The notes under the pieces are model-generated. The model was not told the origin of the DNA and ran no database searches. It saw only the letters and a program-made list of their open reading frames with translations. Source: Desmodus rotundus (lineage: Eukaryota; Chordata; Mammalia; Chiroptera; Phyllostomidae). From it: a DNA stretch of 64,000 nt. Below are positions 51,668 through 63,601 of this stretch, piece by piece (the first letter of the stretch is position 1; each line of letters begins with the position of its first letter). The stretch lies in the NCBI RefSeq assembly GCF_022682495.2, contig NC_071393.1, positions 101,111,010 to 101,175,009 on the forward strand, written 5' to 3'. The translations under genes were made by a program, and so were the position numbers.

Positions 51668-52219
51668 GCAGGACGCCCCCCAAAATGGAATTATCTTCTA
51701 GAAGACAGGTACCTTGTAGTACAGGCTTCCCCTGCTAGGTGAGTGTTCTAGAAACCCATCTGTATCAGTGTACCAGCTGGTGTTGTTGTGAGAGGCTGTG
51801 TTCAGCTCCAGTGTATTTTCTTGAAGACTCTTGCAACACGTTTGCCCATTTCACATTTCAGCACATCTGCCTATACCATGCTGAGTGTTCAACAGGTTTT
51901 GACCAAAAACAGTATAACCCTCACGTCCAACCCTCCCTAGTCACCTGATCTTGTCCCGAGCAACTTTGGTTTTTGTTTCCCCAAATGAAAAAAGTCCTCA
52001 AAAGAAAACATTTTGCCAAAGTGGAAGAGGTGAAACAAAAATGGCAGAAGCACTAAACGGTTTTAAAATGGACACTTCCAAAAACTGTTCTGAGCAGTGG
52101 AAAAAAAGTCTCGATAGATGTATTGTATCAAATTGAAAGTACTTTGGAGGTGACTGAAGTTTAAACGTGTAAGGATACACAAGTTTTTAATAAATAAATT
52201 CCATTTTGAGGGGTCTCCC
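51668..52219 (+). mobile_element. Mariner DNA transposon remnant, internally deleted
   Basis: Both ends are present: cgccccccaaaatggaatta at about 51674 and, inverted, ccattttgaggggtctcccc at 52200-52219. The sequence before the 3' end encodes a decayed mariner transposase C-terminus: the frame at about 51990-52156 shows an HFAKVEEVK-like stretch, then CSEQWKKSLDRCIVSN with a stop just after. Full mariners are about 1.3 kb, so the 5' half of the gene is gone and the copy is dead. Confidence 0.8.
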
Positions 52220-52365
52220 CTTGTATATACACGTCTCCGATAAGAGATTATGTTATGCATATTACAAACTATTACATACTATACATACTATATACAACAG
52301 AACATACTATGCTACACTCTGATATAATCTCTTATTGGTCTGTTTCTCTGGAGAGCCCTGATGAA

Positions 52366-53742
52366 AGTGCTGCCCGCACAGTCATATGGAAGCACAAGAT
52401 TTAGCTATGAGGCTGTTCATTCCACACGAACGTGTGATGCTGCTGTGTGCCCGGCACAGCCCTTCCTCGCACGGAACTGCTGACTTGGTGCTTTTCACAC
52501 TGAGGGTAAAACTCATCTGGTAGTTATGAAATAAATTTAGTGAATGGTGACCAGAGTTTCTTTAAAAATAATCTAGAAAAGAACAAAACAGAAGTTACCA
52601 GAAAATAAGTTTTGCTTTGGGACATTTTCCCACTTATATGTGCACGCAGATGAATGTTGTCACAGAGTAGTATGTATCGCTTATCATGAGCTTCAGTCGG
52701 AAAGGCTTAAAAGTCAACAGTCTAGCAGGAAAGACATATGTTAGGTAAGTAATTAGACTTGGGTCAAGTAGTTTTTAAAAATAATTGCAAAAAGTTATCT
52801 GAAAATAAGAGATTTTAAATAAATTATGGTATTGAGATATAATGAAATTCTATCTAGAAAATCGTTATACTATATTTAGTGACACAGAAATATGTGCTCT
52901 CTCTCTCTCTATATATATATATATGAGGTAAAGTCAGATTATAAAACATGTGCAGTGTATATTTTGTAAAAAACATGAACACATATATGTATTTTTGCAG
53001 AGAAAGGACAAAAAAGTATGGTCATCAATATGTTCCTAGCTGTAGGATTTATGCAAAAAAAAATGTTTTCTCTGTGTCTTCTGCAATGACAATAATTACT
53101 TTTATAAGCTATAGCTTTATAGAAAGTAATGTATATCACATATGGTTATATAATAACAATGTCAAACACAAAGAAAATTCTTGCAAATAATAAAAATAAT
53201 TCTTACGAACAATAACAATAAAGAATTCTTGCAAATAATAATGAAAAGGACAAACTGTTCAGTAAATGAGTGGGGAGAGGATAGAAACAGATCCTTCATG
53301 GAAGAAGAAACTTTCTTCTCAGGAGAGCACGCCAAGTGACGTTCCACCACAGTAGTGACAAGGGAGATGCACACTAAAACAATGATAAAATAAAAATATC
53401 TCTTTCATCGGTTTTGCAAACTGCTGACGCTGACCTCTGAAAACCACTTTAAGAAAATCCAATGTCTGACAACCTGGAGTTTGAGAATGGAAGTAAATGA
53501 GTATTTGTGGAACAAAGGGGTGGTTTCACTCTAACTGTCATTAAAGTTGCCCAGGGCACTTAATGCGAGCTTTTATTTTTGCCCCAAATTCCAAGGGCCA
53601 CCCCTGGCAGGGAGACTGAAACACTGGCATTGATTAGGAGCTCTATGATATCATGCAATAAATTATTAAACGAGGTACAAAGGCTTCTCACAAAAAAACC
53701 AGCAAAAATATTTTTAATACAGATAGAAAAATAGTCTGTATA
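52366..53742. other. Intergenic, AT-rich
   Basis: (CT)n(AT)n run at 52899-52924. A direct repeat containing ttcttgcaaataataa occurs at about 53177 and 53227. No gene. Confidence 0.5.
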
Positions 53743-53951
53743 GCCCTGGCTGGTGTGGCTCAGTGGACTGAGCACCGGTCTGTGAACCAAAGGTTTGGTT
53801 CAATTTCCAGTCAGGGCACAAGCCTGGATTGCAGGCCAGGTGCCCAGTAGGGGGCATGTGAGAGGCAATCACACACTGATGTTCCTCTCCCTCTCTTTCT
53901 CCCTCCCTTCCCCTCTCCCTAAAAATAAATAAATAAAATCTTAAAAAAAAC
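53743..53951 (+). mobile_element. Ves SINE
   Basis: gccctggctggtgtggctca head, tail aaaataaataaataaaatct. Target duplications AAAAATAGTCTGTATA (53727-53742) and AAAAATAGTCTTTATA (53952-53967), one mismatch. Confidence 0.95.
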
Positions 53952-53999
53952 AAAAATAGTCTTTATAAACATAACTGATATTTTTCAGTGCTCACTCTA

Positions 54000-54190
54000 C
54001 ATACAGATACTAACACATACCATGTTCATCTCTTAACATACATTATCTCACTTAATCCTTACAACAACTTTATGAGTTTTAGTTACTATTTTAGTACCAT
54101 TTTTACTCTAAACAACTGAGGCTATGAGAGGTTAAGTAGCCCGCCCCACAGACAGGAAAGTGGAGGAAGAGGCCAGATCCCAGCACCTCT
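54000..54190 (+). repeat. MIR SINE fragment
   Basis: tctcacttaatccttacaac, aactgaggctatgagaggtt and aagtagcccg in MIR order. Confidence 0.8.
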
Positions 54191-57100
54191 GCAACTTGCA
54201 ATCTTAGCTAGCTGGGTAGTTGCACACACTGAGACCTGGCGGCTGGCTGTGCATGATGCTGAGTAGAATGCAGTTTTGGAGGTCAGAGGGTTTCACAGAA
54301 AGGTCTGGGGATTATTGGTTCTGGATAGTGTCTCTTACGTTTCTAAGAGATTGTTTCTTAGAGTACACGTTTATAATATGGGCATGACTGGACTTTTTCC
54401 TGATGAAAACTTGAGTGTCATCAAACTCGATGAGTCTTGGTCTGGTGAGAATTTCTTTTTACCGTGCATGATGACAAGGAGGACTCTACTGTGGCCTTTG
54501 TCTATGCTCATCTGATGTAGTTAAAATAAAAGGACACATATCACTGTCCTAGGCTCTTTTTGTAGTTTCATAAAATATGGTTATCATAGTATATTTGGCC
54601 CCAGACTTCTTACCATTGTAAGTGTTACAACATAGTTATCAGAATTATGACAGTAAGACTACTAATGAAAACAAGAATTGCATTAATACCCCTAATGCAC
54701 TAAGAGAAATGAGCAATGATAACCAAGTATAAAGGCAGTCTGTAGGAGATATATATTTCTAAATGGAATATGGACTTCAAGTTTTTTCTTTGGTTATTTC
54801 TGGGAAATAAGGCCCATCTCTGCAGGACCTGGTAACTAGAAAACATAAATCATTTGAATGAGGCAGAAGAAACAACTGTCCATTTTCTATGGTTTCTGAC
54901 AATAATACCACTCAGCACTTGTGTTCTTTAAATATTCTGTGTTTTTAGGAGCTATTAGTTGCAGCCGTGGGGGTGACAGATGACTGTGCTTTACAGTTGA
55001 CCAATGTTTTTCACGAGCACTCATTTCTCTGAATTTGACTTGTTTCTGCTACCTTCATTTTCCCTTTGCCCTGATTGCTTCATTATTTTATTTTATCTAT
55101 TCTATAACCACCTTAAATAACTTGGGGAATAAAATTGAGATAAATACATGCATAAAGAGTCCAACTTTCTCATCTTGCAAGGCAGCCTAAATTTTCCTCC
55201 CCCTAGACACAGAGTTCTAGGTTAAATGGCTGAGCTAATGGTTTATAAATGGCCTCAGAGTGGGAGTCAGGGATTAAGGTCTCAGGTACTGACATCATGA
55301 CAGTCAGCTACATCATATCCCAGAGAATTGAGCCTAATTGTCCTTATAGGTATTACTTTCTGCTTCATTCTCTCCCCAGTATAAGTTGCAGTCATGGCCA
55401 ATCAAGCCCAGTAGAATGTGGAGCATCGGAAGAGAGGGGCAGAGCCGAGAATGAATTTAGTTTGGGCTCTGCACAGACCACTGTTTTTAAACATAAAATT
55501 TCTTTTGTCCCATATTTTTTTCTATGGTCTTCTGAAAGTAATGATGCATTAGTTACCTGCCAGGTTATAATACAGAACATATTTACTTCTAGACTTTTAA
55601 ACACCCACCTGAACGCGCACATGTGCAGAGACATGAGGGAATATACAATTACGTCAAGTTTCAGTTAAAGGCTCTCCCAAAAATTAGTTCACACAGGTGA
55701 TGATTAAGCCATTGTTATATGTACATTAAGCGGATCTACAAGGGCAAATGAAATATTTTAATCAAGAGTAACAACACAGCAGTGATGTATATGAATAAAA
55801 TAAAACAAAGTACAATGAAATAAGATAATCACTAAGACAGGTTTCTTTTCCCAAGTGTCATCAAACCTGCTACTCTCTGAGTACTGCATGGTGCAGGTAC
55901 ACCTGTGGTTTAAGGCAATTGCTGGCGTTCCCGGGGTTGGAGCGGTGGGTGGCCACACGAAACAGAACCCCAGCTAGAATGTGGTTCTGCTTCACCGTCC
56001 TCACCCCTGTCCCTGGACAGAAGAGACCGTAAGAATTACCACCAGAAAAGGGCTGTTTTTATATCCTGGGCTGATGACCGGCTACGCAGGGGGCAAGCGG
56101 CAAGAGCTAGGGAGCTCCCTCCCTTCAACACTACTGCTGCTTCAACTCATTTTTTATCTTTTCATCCCTGCCTCAGAGTCCTAAGAGCTGGAGCTCAAAT
56201 TCAGTTTTGAGCTAATAGAGAGAGGGAAGGCAAGAGGTTAAACCAAACTGTTAACTGTGTCTCTTCAAAACTGACATTTAATACAGGGTGTAAATCACTA
56301 GGGGGGCCTGTTATTCCTTCAGGAATGCAATTACATAGGGTCAAATAAAACATGAAAGAAACCAACAAGTTTTAAAATGTAGTATGTTCTCAAAAGTAGG
56401 CAAGAAGGAATGTGAAGCAGTCCAAATATGCTAACACTCCCTGCTGTCCTATAGGAGAGGATTACAAGGAGAGGTTTCTGCTCTTTAATGATTATGTGGT
56501 TAAGCATGGGTATGGAAGCACATCGCCCAATCCGGCTGCTCGCTGCCGGACTCTGGCCTTCCAGAGCTCCCTGCATTCATTCAAAGCAGGTGTAGGCTCA
56601 CCGTTCAATCCATTACCATTACAATCCCATTACCAGCCCTGCCCTCCACTTAACACTTTTCAAATGTGTTTATATGGCTATATAGAATACACCGTGGGTC
56701 TTTTTTTTTTTTTTTTGTCTGTGTCTTTCACTCATACGAAAAACCAAACCACCAGCAGAATCCTCATTCTGTGATTTAAAAGACAGGCCAAAATTAATGT
56801 TGGACTGCTGCTAAAGGCTTTCCAATATTTACAGCAACTTATAAATTATATAGGTGCTAATTTACTCCATGGCGCAAGTAGAGAGTGGGCTTATGTTTGG
56901 ATTTTGGGATGTGTCTGCTAACAGTTTGGGCCATTTCAAGGAATTTGCTGTCTTAAAAATTGGGGTTGTATCTCCTTCGGTTTAACATCCTCATTAATTG
57001 GGGTGACCAATGCTGCCCAGTTTACCTGAAAGTCCTGCATCCCAGGGAACTGGGACGACTGGCCATTCCATCACAAGCAAAAGACTATTCCACACACCTA

Positions 57101-57490
57101 GGACATGCTCTCTCTTTGCCCCTGTGCTTCTAGTCCTATGTGTACCCAATGTGCGTGTGCGCCAGGTGTGTGTAGAGACAGGCACACACACAACAGGCAC
57201 ATGGGTTCTGAATCAAATCAAGAGAACCTATTTGTAGCGACTAATTCTTTAAAAACCTTGTTTTTAAGCATATGCAATAGCGTGGTAGGAACTGGGTATA
57301 GATTGTGTGAGGAGAGGGGAGGGCTGGGAAGGGGCAGGGGGATCACAACAAAACTAATTATAAAAGAATTCAAACAAAACAAATAGGTCAGCTGAGTTCA
57401 GATTCCTGAATAATCGCTGACTTTTATAAGTAGTTCTCACTTCTCCGAAAATGAGCTGTGACTTAGACTTGATTTTCCTTATCTCACTTA
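54191..57490. other. Intergenic, mostly unique
   Basis: Over 3 kb with no gene. T17-type run near 56701. The 139-aa ORF at 55249-55668 and the 120-aa ORF at 56412-56774 show no recognisable domain. Confidence 0.45.
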
Positions 57491-57494
57491 CTAA

Positions 57495-57857
57495 ATGTAT
57501 CATACTACAAAGCTGCCTTCTCAGGGTCTAATTCCAAAGGGTGCAGATTCCATCTGGTTGGCTGAATCTCGGGAGGCTCCTCACCTTCCCCATTTCACCC
57601 TCAACCAGGCAATGGTGGCCCCAGCTGGTCCTGGTCCAGAGGCAGCTGCTGCGGTCAAGCTGGTCCGCTTCCTGCTCATTGACCAGGCAGGCACCATGGG
57701 ATATGCCCCTGAGGTGCCCGACTTCCCAAGCTCCTTCCCACATAGGCAGCGCCACACACTCTCGGGTGTTTCCGGCAACACAACACCTTGGCAACTCCAC
57801 AGATTGCATGATTGCGTGACGGCCTCCGCTCATATAGACTGTCTTACTGCAAGCTGA
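57495..57857 (+). other. Unrecognised GC-rich ORF-like block
   Basis: A GC-richer island in AT-rich DNA with a 120-codon plus frame containing MVAPAGPGPEAAAAVKLVRF, and an overlapping 101-codon minus frame. I cannot name a family. It may be a piece of an unrecognised LTR or processed pseudogene, or chance. No splice sites or poly(A) tail. Confidence 0.2.
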
Positions 57858-58390
57858 GTTAGGACAGTCTCAGGGCTCAGCTGAGCTCCTCAGGGCAGCC
57901 TAACTCTGAGCAGACCCAAGACCTGAGTAAAACTTAGTCCATCTCACACTGCTAAGTCCCTTTGACTCTTCCCTGACACCTCTCCTAACAGCACAGTTGG
58001 AAATATATCTGCCCCAAGATAATTCATAGTCTCTCTCTTCATGGCTATTTCCCTCTGTTCAAAAGCTATCAAACTGATACACTCACTAGAAATAACACAA
58101 AGTAAAGCAAAAAGTAATACTAATTAAAATTTTCCTTCCTGACATATTGTCATGCATGTTTCCTACCTGAGAGGTTCCCTTTTCTGTGCTTGGAACTTGT
58201 CTGTCCAGATCAGACATGCTATAGAGCATCAGTCTTTAAACGTAGTCCTACTCAAAGAAATCGACAGTAGGCGGGACAAATAAAGGCACAAAGACTAAAG
58301 GAAGAGGCTTGGGAGGAGAGAAAGGTGCCTTCCTGAAATTTCCAAATGAGCACAAATGTGCACTGGGGGAAAGAGCTGGGACTGAGAGGC
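57858..58390. other. Intergenic, unique
   Basis: No gene or recognised repeat. Confidence 0.45.
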
Positions 58391-58394
58391 AAAC

Positions 58395-58570
58395 AGATCT
58401 GGGTCTGAATTCCAGCCCGGGCACTTCTTGGCTATGTGACCTGGAACAAGATACCCACCACTGCCAATTTCAGCTCCTCATCTGTGCCATGGGGATAATT
58501 CTAAATGAGGATAGAAATAACATATGAAAAGTACCCAATACATAGTAGATGTTTAATAAGCAGTAGCTTT
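58395..58570 (-). repeat. MIR SINE fragment
   Basis: Reversed MIR: ggctatgtgacctggaacaa, ctcctcatctgtgccatggg, acccaatacatagtagatg. Confidence 0.8.
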
Positions 58571-58734
58571 TTGCTACCGCAGCAATAGATTTCACAGGAA
58601 CAAGTGACGCCCTCCATCAGCCCAGTGGTTTGTGTGCCACAGTGCCCTCTGGTTTTGACTAATGGGTTTCTTTCCCAAAGGACATCTCTAGGAACTCTGA
58701 GCTCTTAATCCCAGCCCTCCACCCACACTGCCTA

Positions 58735-58890
58735 ACCAGCCCGAGGCAAATCACTTATCTGCCTCAACTGCTTCAACTGTAAAGAGGAGGATAATAATAT
58801 TTACCTCCCTGAGAGGAGTGTTGGGAAAATTAATGAATGCTTGCAAAGTACCCTGAGATCCACAGATGAAAGGCAGTATAGAATTGCAAA
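58735..58890 (-). repeat. MIR SINE fragment
   Basis: Reversed MIR: gcaaatcacttatctgcctc, actgtaaagaggaggataat. Confidence 0.7.
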
Positions 58891-60628
58891 GTATTATTAT
58901 AAATACTAGTGTTATTTTGATACATTTGCAGGCATGCATGTGTGAGCAAATTGACACCTAGAGTACTGGAAGTATGTGACTTTCAAGCATCACCCTATGA
59001 GTACCCCTGGCAGCCCATGGACATTAATGTCTGTGTAATTTATACAAAATAAAACCATCAGTTCCAGAAATAAGAATTTGCCCAGAAAGGGAAGTGGTAC
59101 TGCTTTGAGTAGTGGTATAAAATTAAGTGCCTTTTAGCAGCCTCTCTGGCGGTGCCGCCATCCTTCCAGCTGCCTCTTAGGGGCTAAGACTTCACTATGA
59201 GATCAGCTCCCTAAAAATCAGTGAAGTAGAATTCTCAGACTTCTCAGTTGGACGACTTGAAAACAGTATTGAACCTAGAAGAGTTTGTTCCCAAGCTAAC
59301 TGTATTCACTTGCAAAACACAGTCATAAAATGAGATTGCAAAGAAATACCTCCCCAAGTTCCAGCTCTCGCTGCTCCCCTCCTCTTCCCAATGAGACCCC
59401 TGCTCCCTCCCACTTGTCCCTGCTCCCCACCAACTCAGTCCCCTTCCCACTAAGTAGTGGGAGCTAAGATTACAACGCTATCCATCGTGATATCACATCA
59501 CATAACTCCCAGGAGACCACTTCTGTGGCCTGTGCTTGTAGGAATAAAAGAGTAAGAGCAAATGGAAGTTACATGAGGAAGTTAAAATTCCCTCGTGCCT
59601 CAGGACTGAACCCTCAGCAGCCATTCCCGCCTGTGTGAGGATGTGGCCTCCTCCTCTGACTCCGGAAACAGAGTAGCATATGGGCGTGAGCAAGACATAT
59701 GTCTGGTCTCCACTGTAAACTTTGCAGCCTGGCAAGAAACAGCAAGGCTTATTCCAGACCCAAATTCTCATTCCTGTTACAGCCATCATAAACGCCTGCT
59801 GACTGCAAAGAACAAGCCTGCAATCCTCATAAAAGTACATTCTTGAACCCTGGAAACTGAAGAGGGATAAGAATGCCAGTTTTTAAACTGACATTCCCTC
59901 TGTTCCTGGTCTAGATTAGACCTCGAGGAAGCAGGTGATGACCTTCGAGGTCTGGGTGAAGGGCTGCACATAGGCATCCCTGTTCCTAACATCTCCTCCC
60001 ACTGGCTGGGCAGATGGCCCGAAGTTCTCGCACCTTGTGGTTAAGACATTGTCTCCAGAAGACTGTGTGTAGAATGGAAAAATGTGACCTGAAAATCAAC
60101 ATTTTAAATCATTCTGGCGGTGTGCTGGAGCCAATTCACAGTGGCCCCAGAGAGCCAACTGTGTGAATCTCTTCCTAACTTTATGTTTAAAACCTACCGA
60201 TAGCTTGGAATCAGCTACTGGTGCCTTGCAATCACCAAACACTGGAAATCAGGGCTTTTCCCCCCTTCAGAAAGTGGGTTGTTAAACCTTTACTGCCCTC
60301 TACTGAGTAGTACTTTTACCCATTATCACTGGAGCACAGATGGGTCTAGGCCATTACCATGGAATGAGGTCTGGGTTGTTCTTGAGTATGGAAAGCAGAA
60401 TAGAAGGTTGGGAGGCACAGGGAGTTCATCGGCACGGCAGGTGACCACGGAGAGAAAGGAGTGTCACTGCAAGCTGGCTGGGAGCAGCCAGAGGGTACTG
60501 GATGCCTTGGGGAGGATGAGCAGGATGCCACCTTCAAGGTTTTGCCAAAGGCTGGTCTGCCTTGTAGATTTTAGCAGCAAGTAGAGGATGCAGCAACCTT
60601 CTCATTCCCCAGGATGTTAGCAGAAAGA
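58891..60628. other. Intergenic, mostly unique
   Basis: No gene supported. ORFs of up to 115 aa at 59493-59840 and 101 aa at 60279-60584 lack recognisable domains. Confidence 0.45.
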
Positions 60629-60629
60629 A

Positions 60630-60770
60630 ATCTGGGCTTTAGGTCCTTTGTTGCCCTGACAAATTGTATAATCTCTGAGCCTCACTTTCTTGAACTATAA
60701 AATGGTGCTAACATTACTCCTCTGGTGGGATTTGCGAAGGATTCTGGGAGACGTTTGTAAAGTACTTGCT
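60630..60770 (-). repeat. MIR SINE fragment
   Basis: Reversed MIR: attgtataatctctgagcct, tgaactataaaatggtgcta. Confidence 0.7.
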
Positions 60771-61090
60771 CTTGACAGTGGTTCTAATATTGATAAATTG
60801 ATGGACACCTCACTGCCCTCTTCTTACTGTTTCTGAATAGTATCGTCATGTTTAAACCCCCAATCCCTCTGGCTTCTGAAACGCCACACACTCTTGGTTT
60901 TCTTTCTACTTCTCTGATCCTGCTTTTACTAAGCCTTTCTTCTTTACCCTGCCTTGAAATGAAATCCAAGTCTTCCTTCTCTTGTTTCTCTGCACAGCCT
61001 AATTAGGCAACCTCATTCTAGCCCCATGGATTTAAATATTATCTGCATGCTGATGACTTCCAGACTCCTGGAATTATCCTCTGTCTAGAC

Positions 61091-61267
61091 CAGTGGTTCT
61101 TAAAGTGGGAACCCTGGACAAGCAGCATCAGCATCCCCTGAGAACTTGTTAGAACTGCAAATTCAAAGGTCTCACCCAGACCCTCTTAATCAGAAACCTG
61201 GGTGGGCCCAGCAATCTGTCTTATCCAGCCCTCTGGGTGCTTCTGATACTCACTGAGAGAACCACTG
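61091..61267. mobile_element. MER5A-type hAT miniature transposon
   Basis: Ends CAGTGGTTCT and AGAACCACTG are inverted repeats. The internal tcaaaggtctcacccagacc and aatcagaaacctgggtgggc are MER5A-like. 8-bp flanking repeats GTCTAGAC (61083-61090) and GTCCGGAC (61268-61275) match the hAT duplication length, with two changes. Confidence 0.88.
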
Positions 61268-61689
61268 GTCCGGACTAACAAACTTAATGGCCTCACTTAC
61301 GTCTCTACTTATGTCTCACAGAATTACCAAACTTAACACACCAACACAATACCCTTCACACACACCCTCACCACCGCCACAATTCCTCCTCAATTCTGCC
61401 CACCTGCCATGTCCTCAGAATCGCTAACTGAGAAAAATGGCACTACCTTCCAGTCATCTGCTAAACTTGGAAATCAAGAAGTCGTCTTTATATCCTTCCT
61501 TTCTTGCAACTTCCTCAACCCACCCAATCCATTAACAAATACTACTGATTCTATCTTTGAATTATACCACAACTTGGCTAGTTTCTCCACATTTCCATCA
61601 TCATCACCATAACTGAGTCCACCATCAAGTCTTGCTTGTTCAAGCAAAACCAATGTAACATGTCCTACCTGCTGCCACTTTTGTACCCC

Positions 61690-62270
61690 TCCAACCCATT
61701 CTCCATGTTGCAGCAAGAAAGCAAGATCTTAAAATGGAATTTACTGTACATTACTCTCAATCCACTTTCAATGGCTTCCCATTAGACCTAGAATAAAATC
61801 CACACTAGAAGCTAGCAGTCCAATGCCCTGCCTGACTTAACTCACATCCACCTCTCTCTTACCTCACCTGGTGACACTCTCTCTCACCCCTCCCCTGTCC
61901 CAACACTGTTTTTCTCTCTTCCCTGAATAGGCCAAGTCCACTTTGCCTCAGCGATGATGTTCTTCTGTCTGGAGTTTTTCTCCTCAGCCTGTGAGTGGCT
62001 GGCTCTGTTTCATCCCCACAGTCTCAGGTTAAGTGTCACCTCCCCTTTGTGTCCTTGCCTTACCACCTATTGAGAGTCCGCTCCACACCCCATTAGTTTC
62101 TCTCATCACCTTTTTATTTCTTTCCTTGCATGTCTGCAATTTGTTAGTTTTCTATTTGGTTATTGACTTACTTGATGTTGGTTCTATTTTGTTTTCCTCT
62201 GTGCCCCTCACTCTACCACCCTGAATGTAAACTCACAAGGGAAGGGGGCTCATCCATGTCCATCCCTGTC
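61690..62270 (+). mobile_element. L2 LINE 3' region
   Basis: L2 sense pattern: aatggcttcccattagacct, aataaaatccacactagaag, gtctcaggttaagtgtcacc, ctgaatgtaaactcacaagg. Coding frames decayed. Confidence 0.75.
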
Positions 62271-62424
62271 AGTGTCTGGCTCCAGAACTGGCTCTGCTTG
62301 GTCTACAGATTCAAAGGTCAATCTCATTCAGAAACACCCTCACAGACACACCCAGATTAATGTTCGACCAAATGTCTAGGCACCACATGTCCTATTCGAG
62401 ATCATACAAAAAATTAACCATCAC

Positions 62425-62520
62425 ACCATGTTACTGATAAAAACTCAGAGAGATTAAGAAACTTTCCCTGTAGTGAAACTCGGATTCCAATCCATGTTGA
62501 CCTCACTCTAAAACTCCACA
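62425..62520 (+). repeat. MIR SINE fragment (diverged)
   Basis: ctcagagagattaagaaact and gaaactcggattccaatcca follow the MIR core order. Confidence 0.55.
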
Positions 62521-63332
62521 CCATAGGTGTGGCTGCTCAATTAGTGTAATTTGTACTCATGATTCCCAAGCTCGGTGTGTGCCCAGGAGTGAAGGTTTTG
62601 ATCAAGGCTAATCCAAACACACTTCGTGGTATCAGAGTTTCTGCTCCAAGAAAACAAGACAAAGCAACAGTAGGGGAACAGGCGAACCAGTGACATTTCT
62701 GAACTTGGGGTCCTAATCACAGGCGGAACATCAACTCTCCTTTTCATTTTGTTGTCTCTCTTGCTCATAGAAGTTAACGGTCTCAAGTGATTTGTCTTGT
62801 AACTACATCTGTCAGATAAAAGGTGCTCAATAATTGTTTTCAAGTCAATAAATCAGAAAATAAAAGGAAGCAGAATGTTAATTTGTAATTTTCCACTCAG
62901 GCATCAATATACAATGGAAAGGTAATTCCAACAGAAGATACAAGCCAATAGGTAAACACTTAAAGAAAATATTAAAAATTAGTTCCTCGGCTCTGGATCT
63001 GTTCATTCATAATGTGAACTTAAAAGGGCACAGGCAAGGCCTCTATGGGGATCTGACTGACTCGTTGGGATTTTTTTCCATCACATGAAAGTGCCTAAAG
63101 GTGGGCTTTTGGGGAGGATTTCTTGGGGTCCATGTTGTCTGTGGCTCCCCCTGCTCCCAACAGGGAAAGTGTAGAGGAGCACCTGCCTCTTACTCCAATT
63201 CTAGTGGGAAGGGCATCACAGGGAGCGTCTACAGAGCTTGATATCTGTTTCTCCAAGTTGTGAGACAGAAAGGGCAAGCAAGTAGCCAAAAGCCAGTGGT
63301 GCAGGGAAATAGGGACAGGTCCCTCTGAGGAC
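62521..63332. other. Intergenic, unique
   Basis: No gene or recognised repeat. Confidence 0.45.
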
Positions 63333-63349
63333 AAGGCAGTGCTGTGAGA

Positions 63350-63584
63350 AGGAATTAAGCACAACAAACCAACAGCACCTCATAGACACTGACAACAGTA
63401 TAGTGATTACCAGAGGGACAGGGGGGTGGAGGGAGCATAAATGGTGATAGAAGGAGACTTGACTTGGGGCGGTGAACACACAATACAATATACAGATGAT
63501 GTATTAGAGAATTGTACTCCTGAAACCTATATAATTTTATTAACCAATGTTACCCCAGTAAATTCAATAAAAAAGAAAAAAAAT
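63350..63584 (+). mobile_element. 5'-truncated L1 LINE 3' end with target-site duplication
   Basis: Laurasiatherian L1 3' UTR-type sequence (gacaacagtatagtgattac, gaacacacaatacaatatac, tcctgaaacctatataattt) ending in aataaaaaag and an A-rich tail. Flanked by 17-bp repeats AAGGCAGTGCTGTGAGA (63333-63349) and AAGACAGTGCTGTGAGA (63585-63601), one mismatch. Confidence 0.9.
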
Positions 63585-63601
63585 AAGACAGTGCTGTGAG
63601 A

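Larger units (their letters stand above)
51349..52365. repeat. Large inverted repeat (foldback), arms of about 205-215 bp
   Basis: The left arm, 51349-51551, is the reverse complement of the right arm, about 52152-52365, at roughly 85-90% by eye with a short gap. Each arm joins an MLT2 LTR tail (ctctccagagaaacagaacc-type) to a mariner terminal sequence (ggggagaccc...aaaatggaatttatttatt). A 600-bp spacer separates them. Confidence 0.85.
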
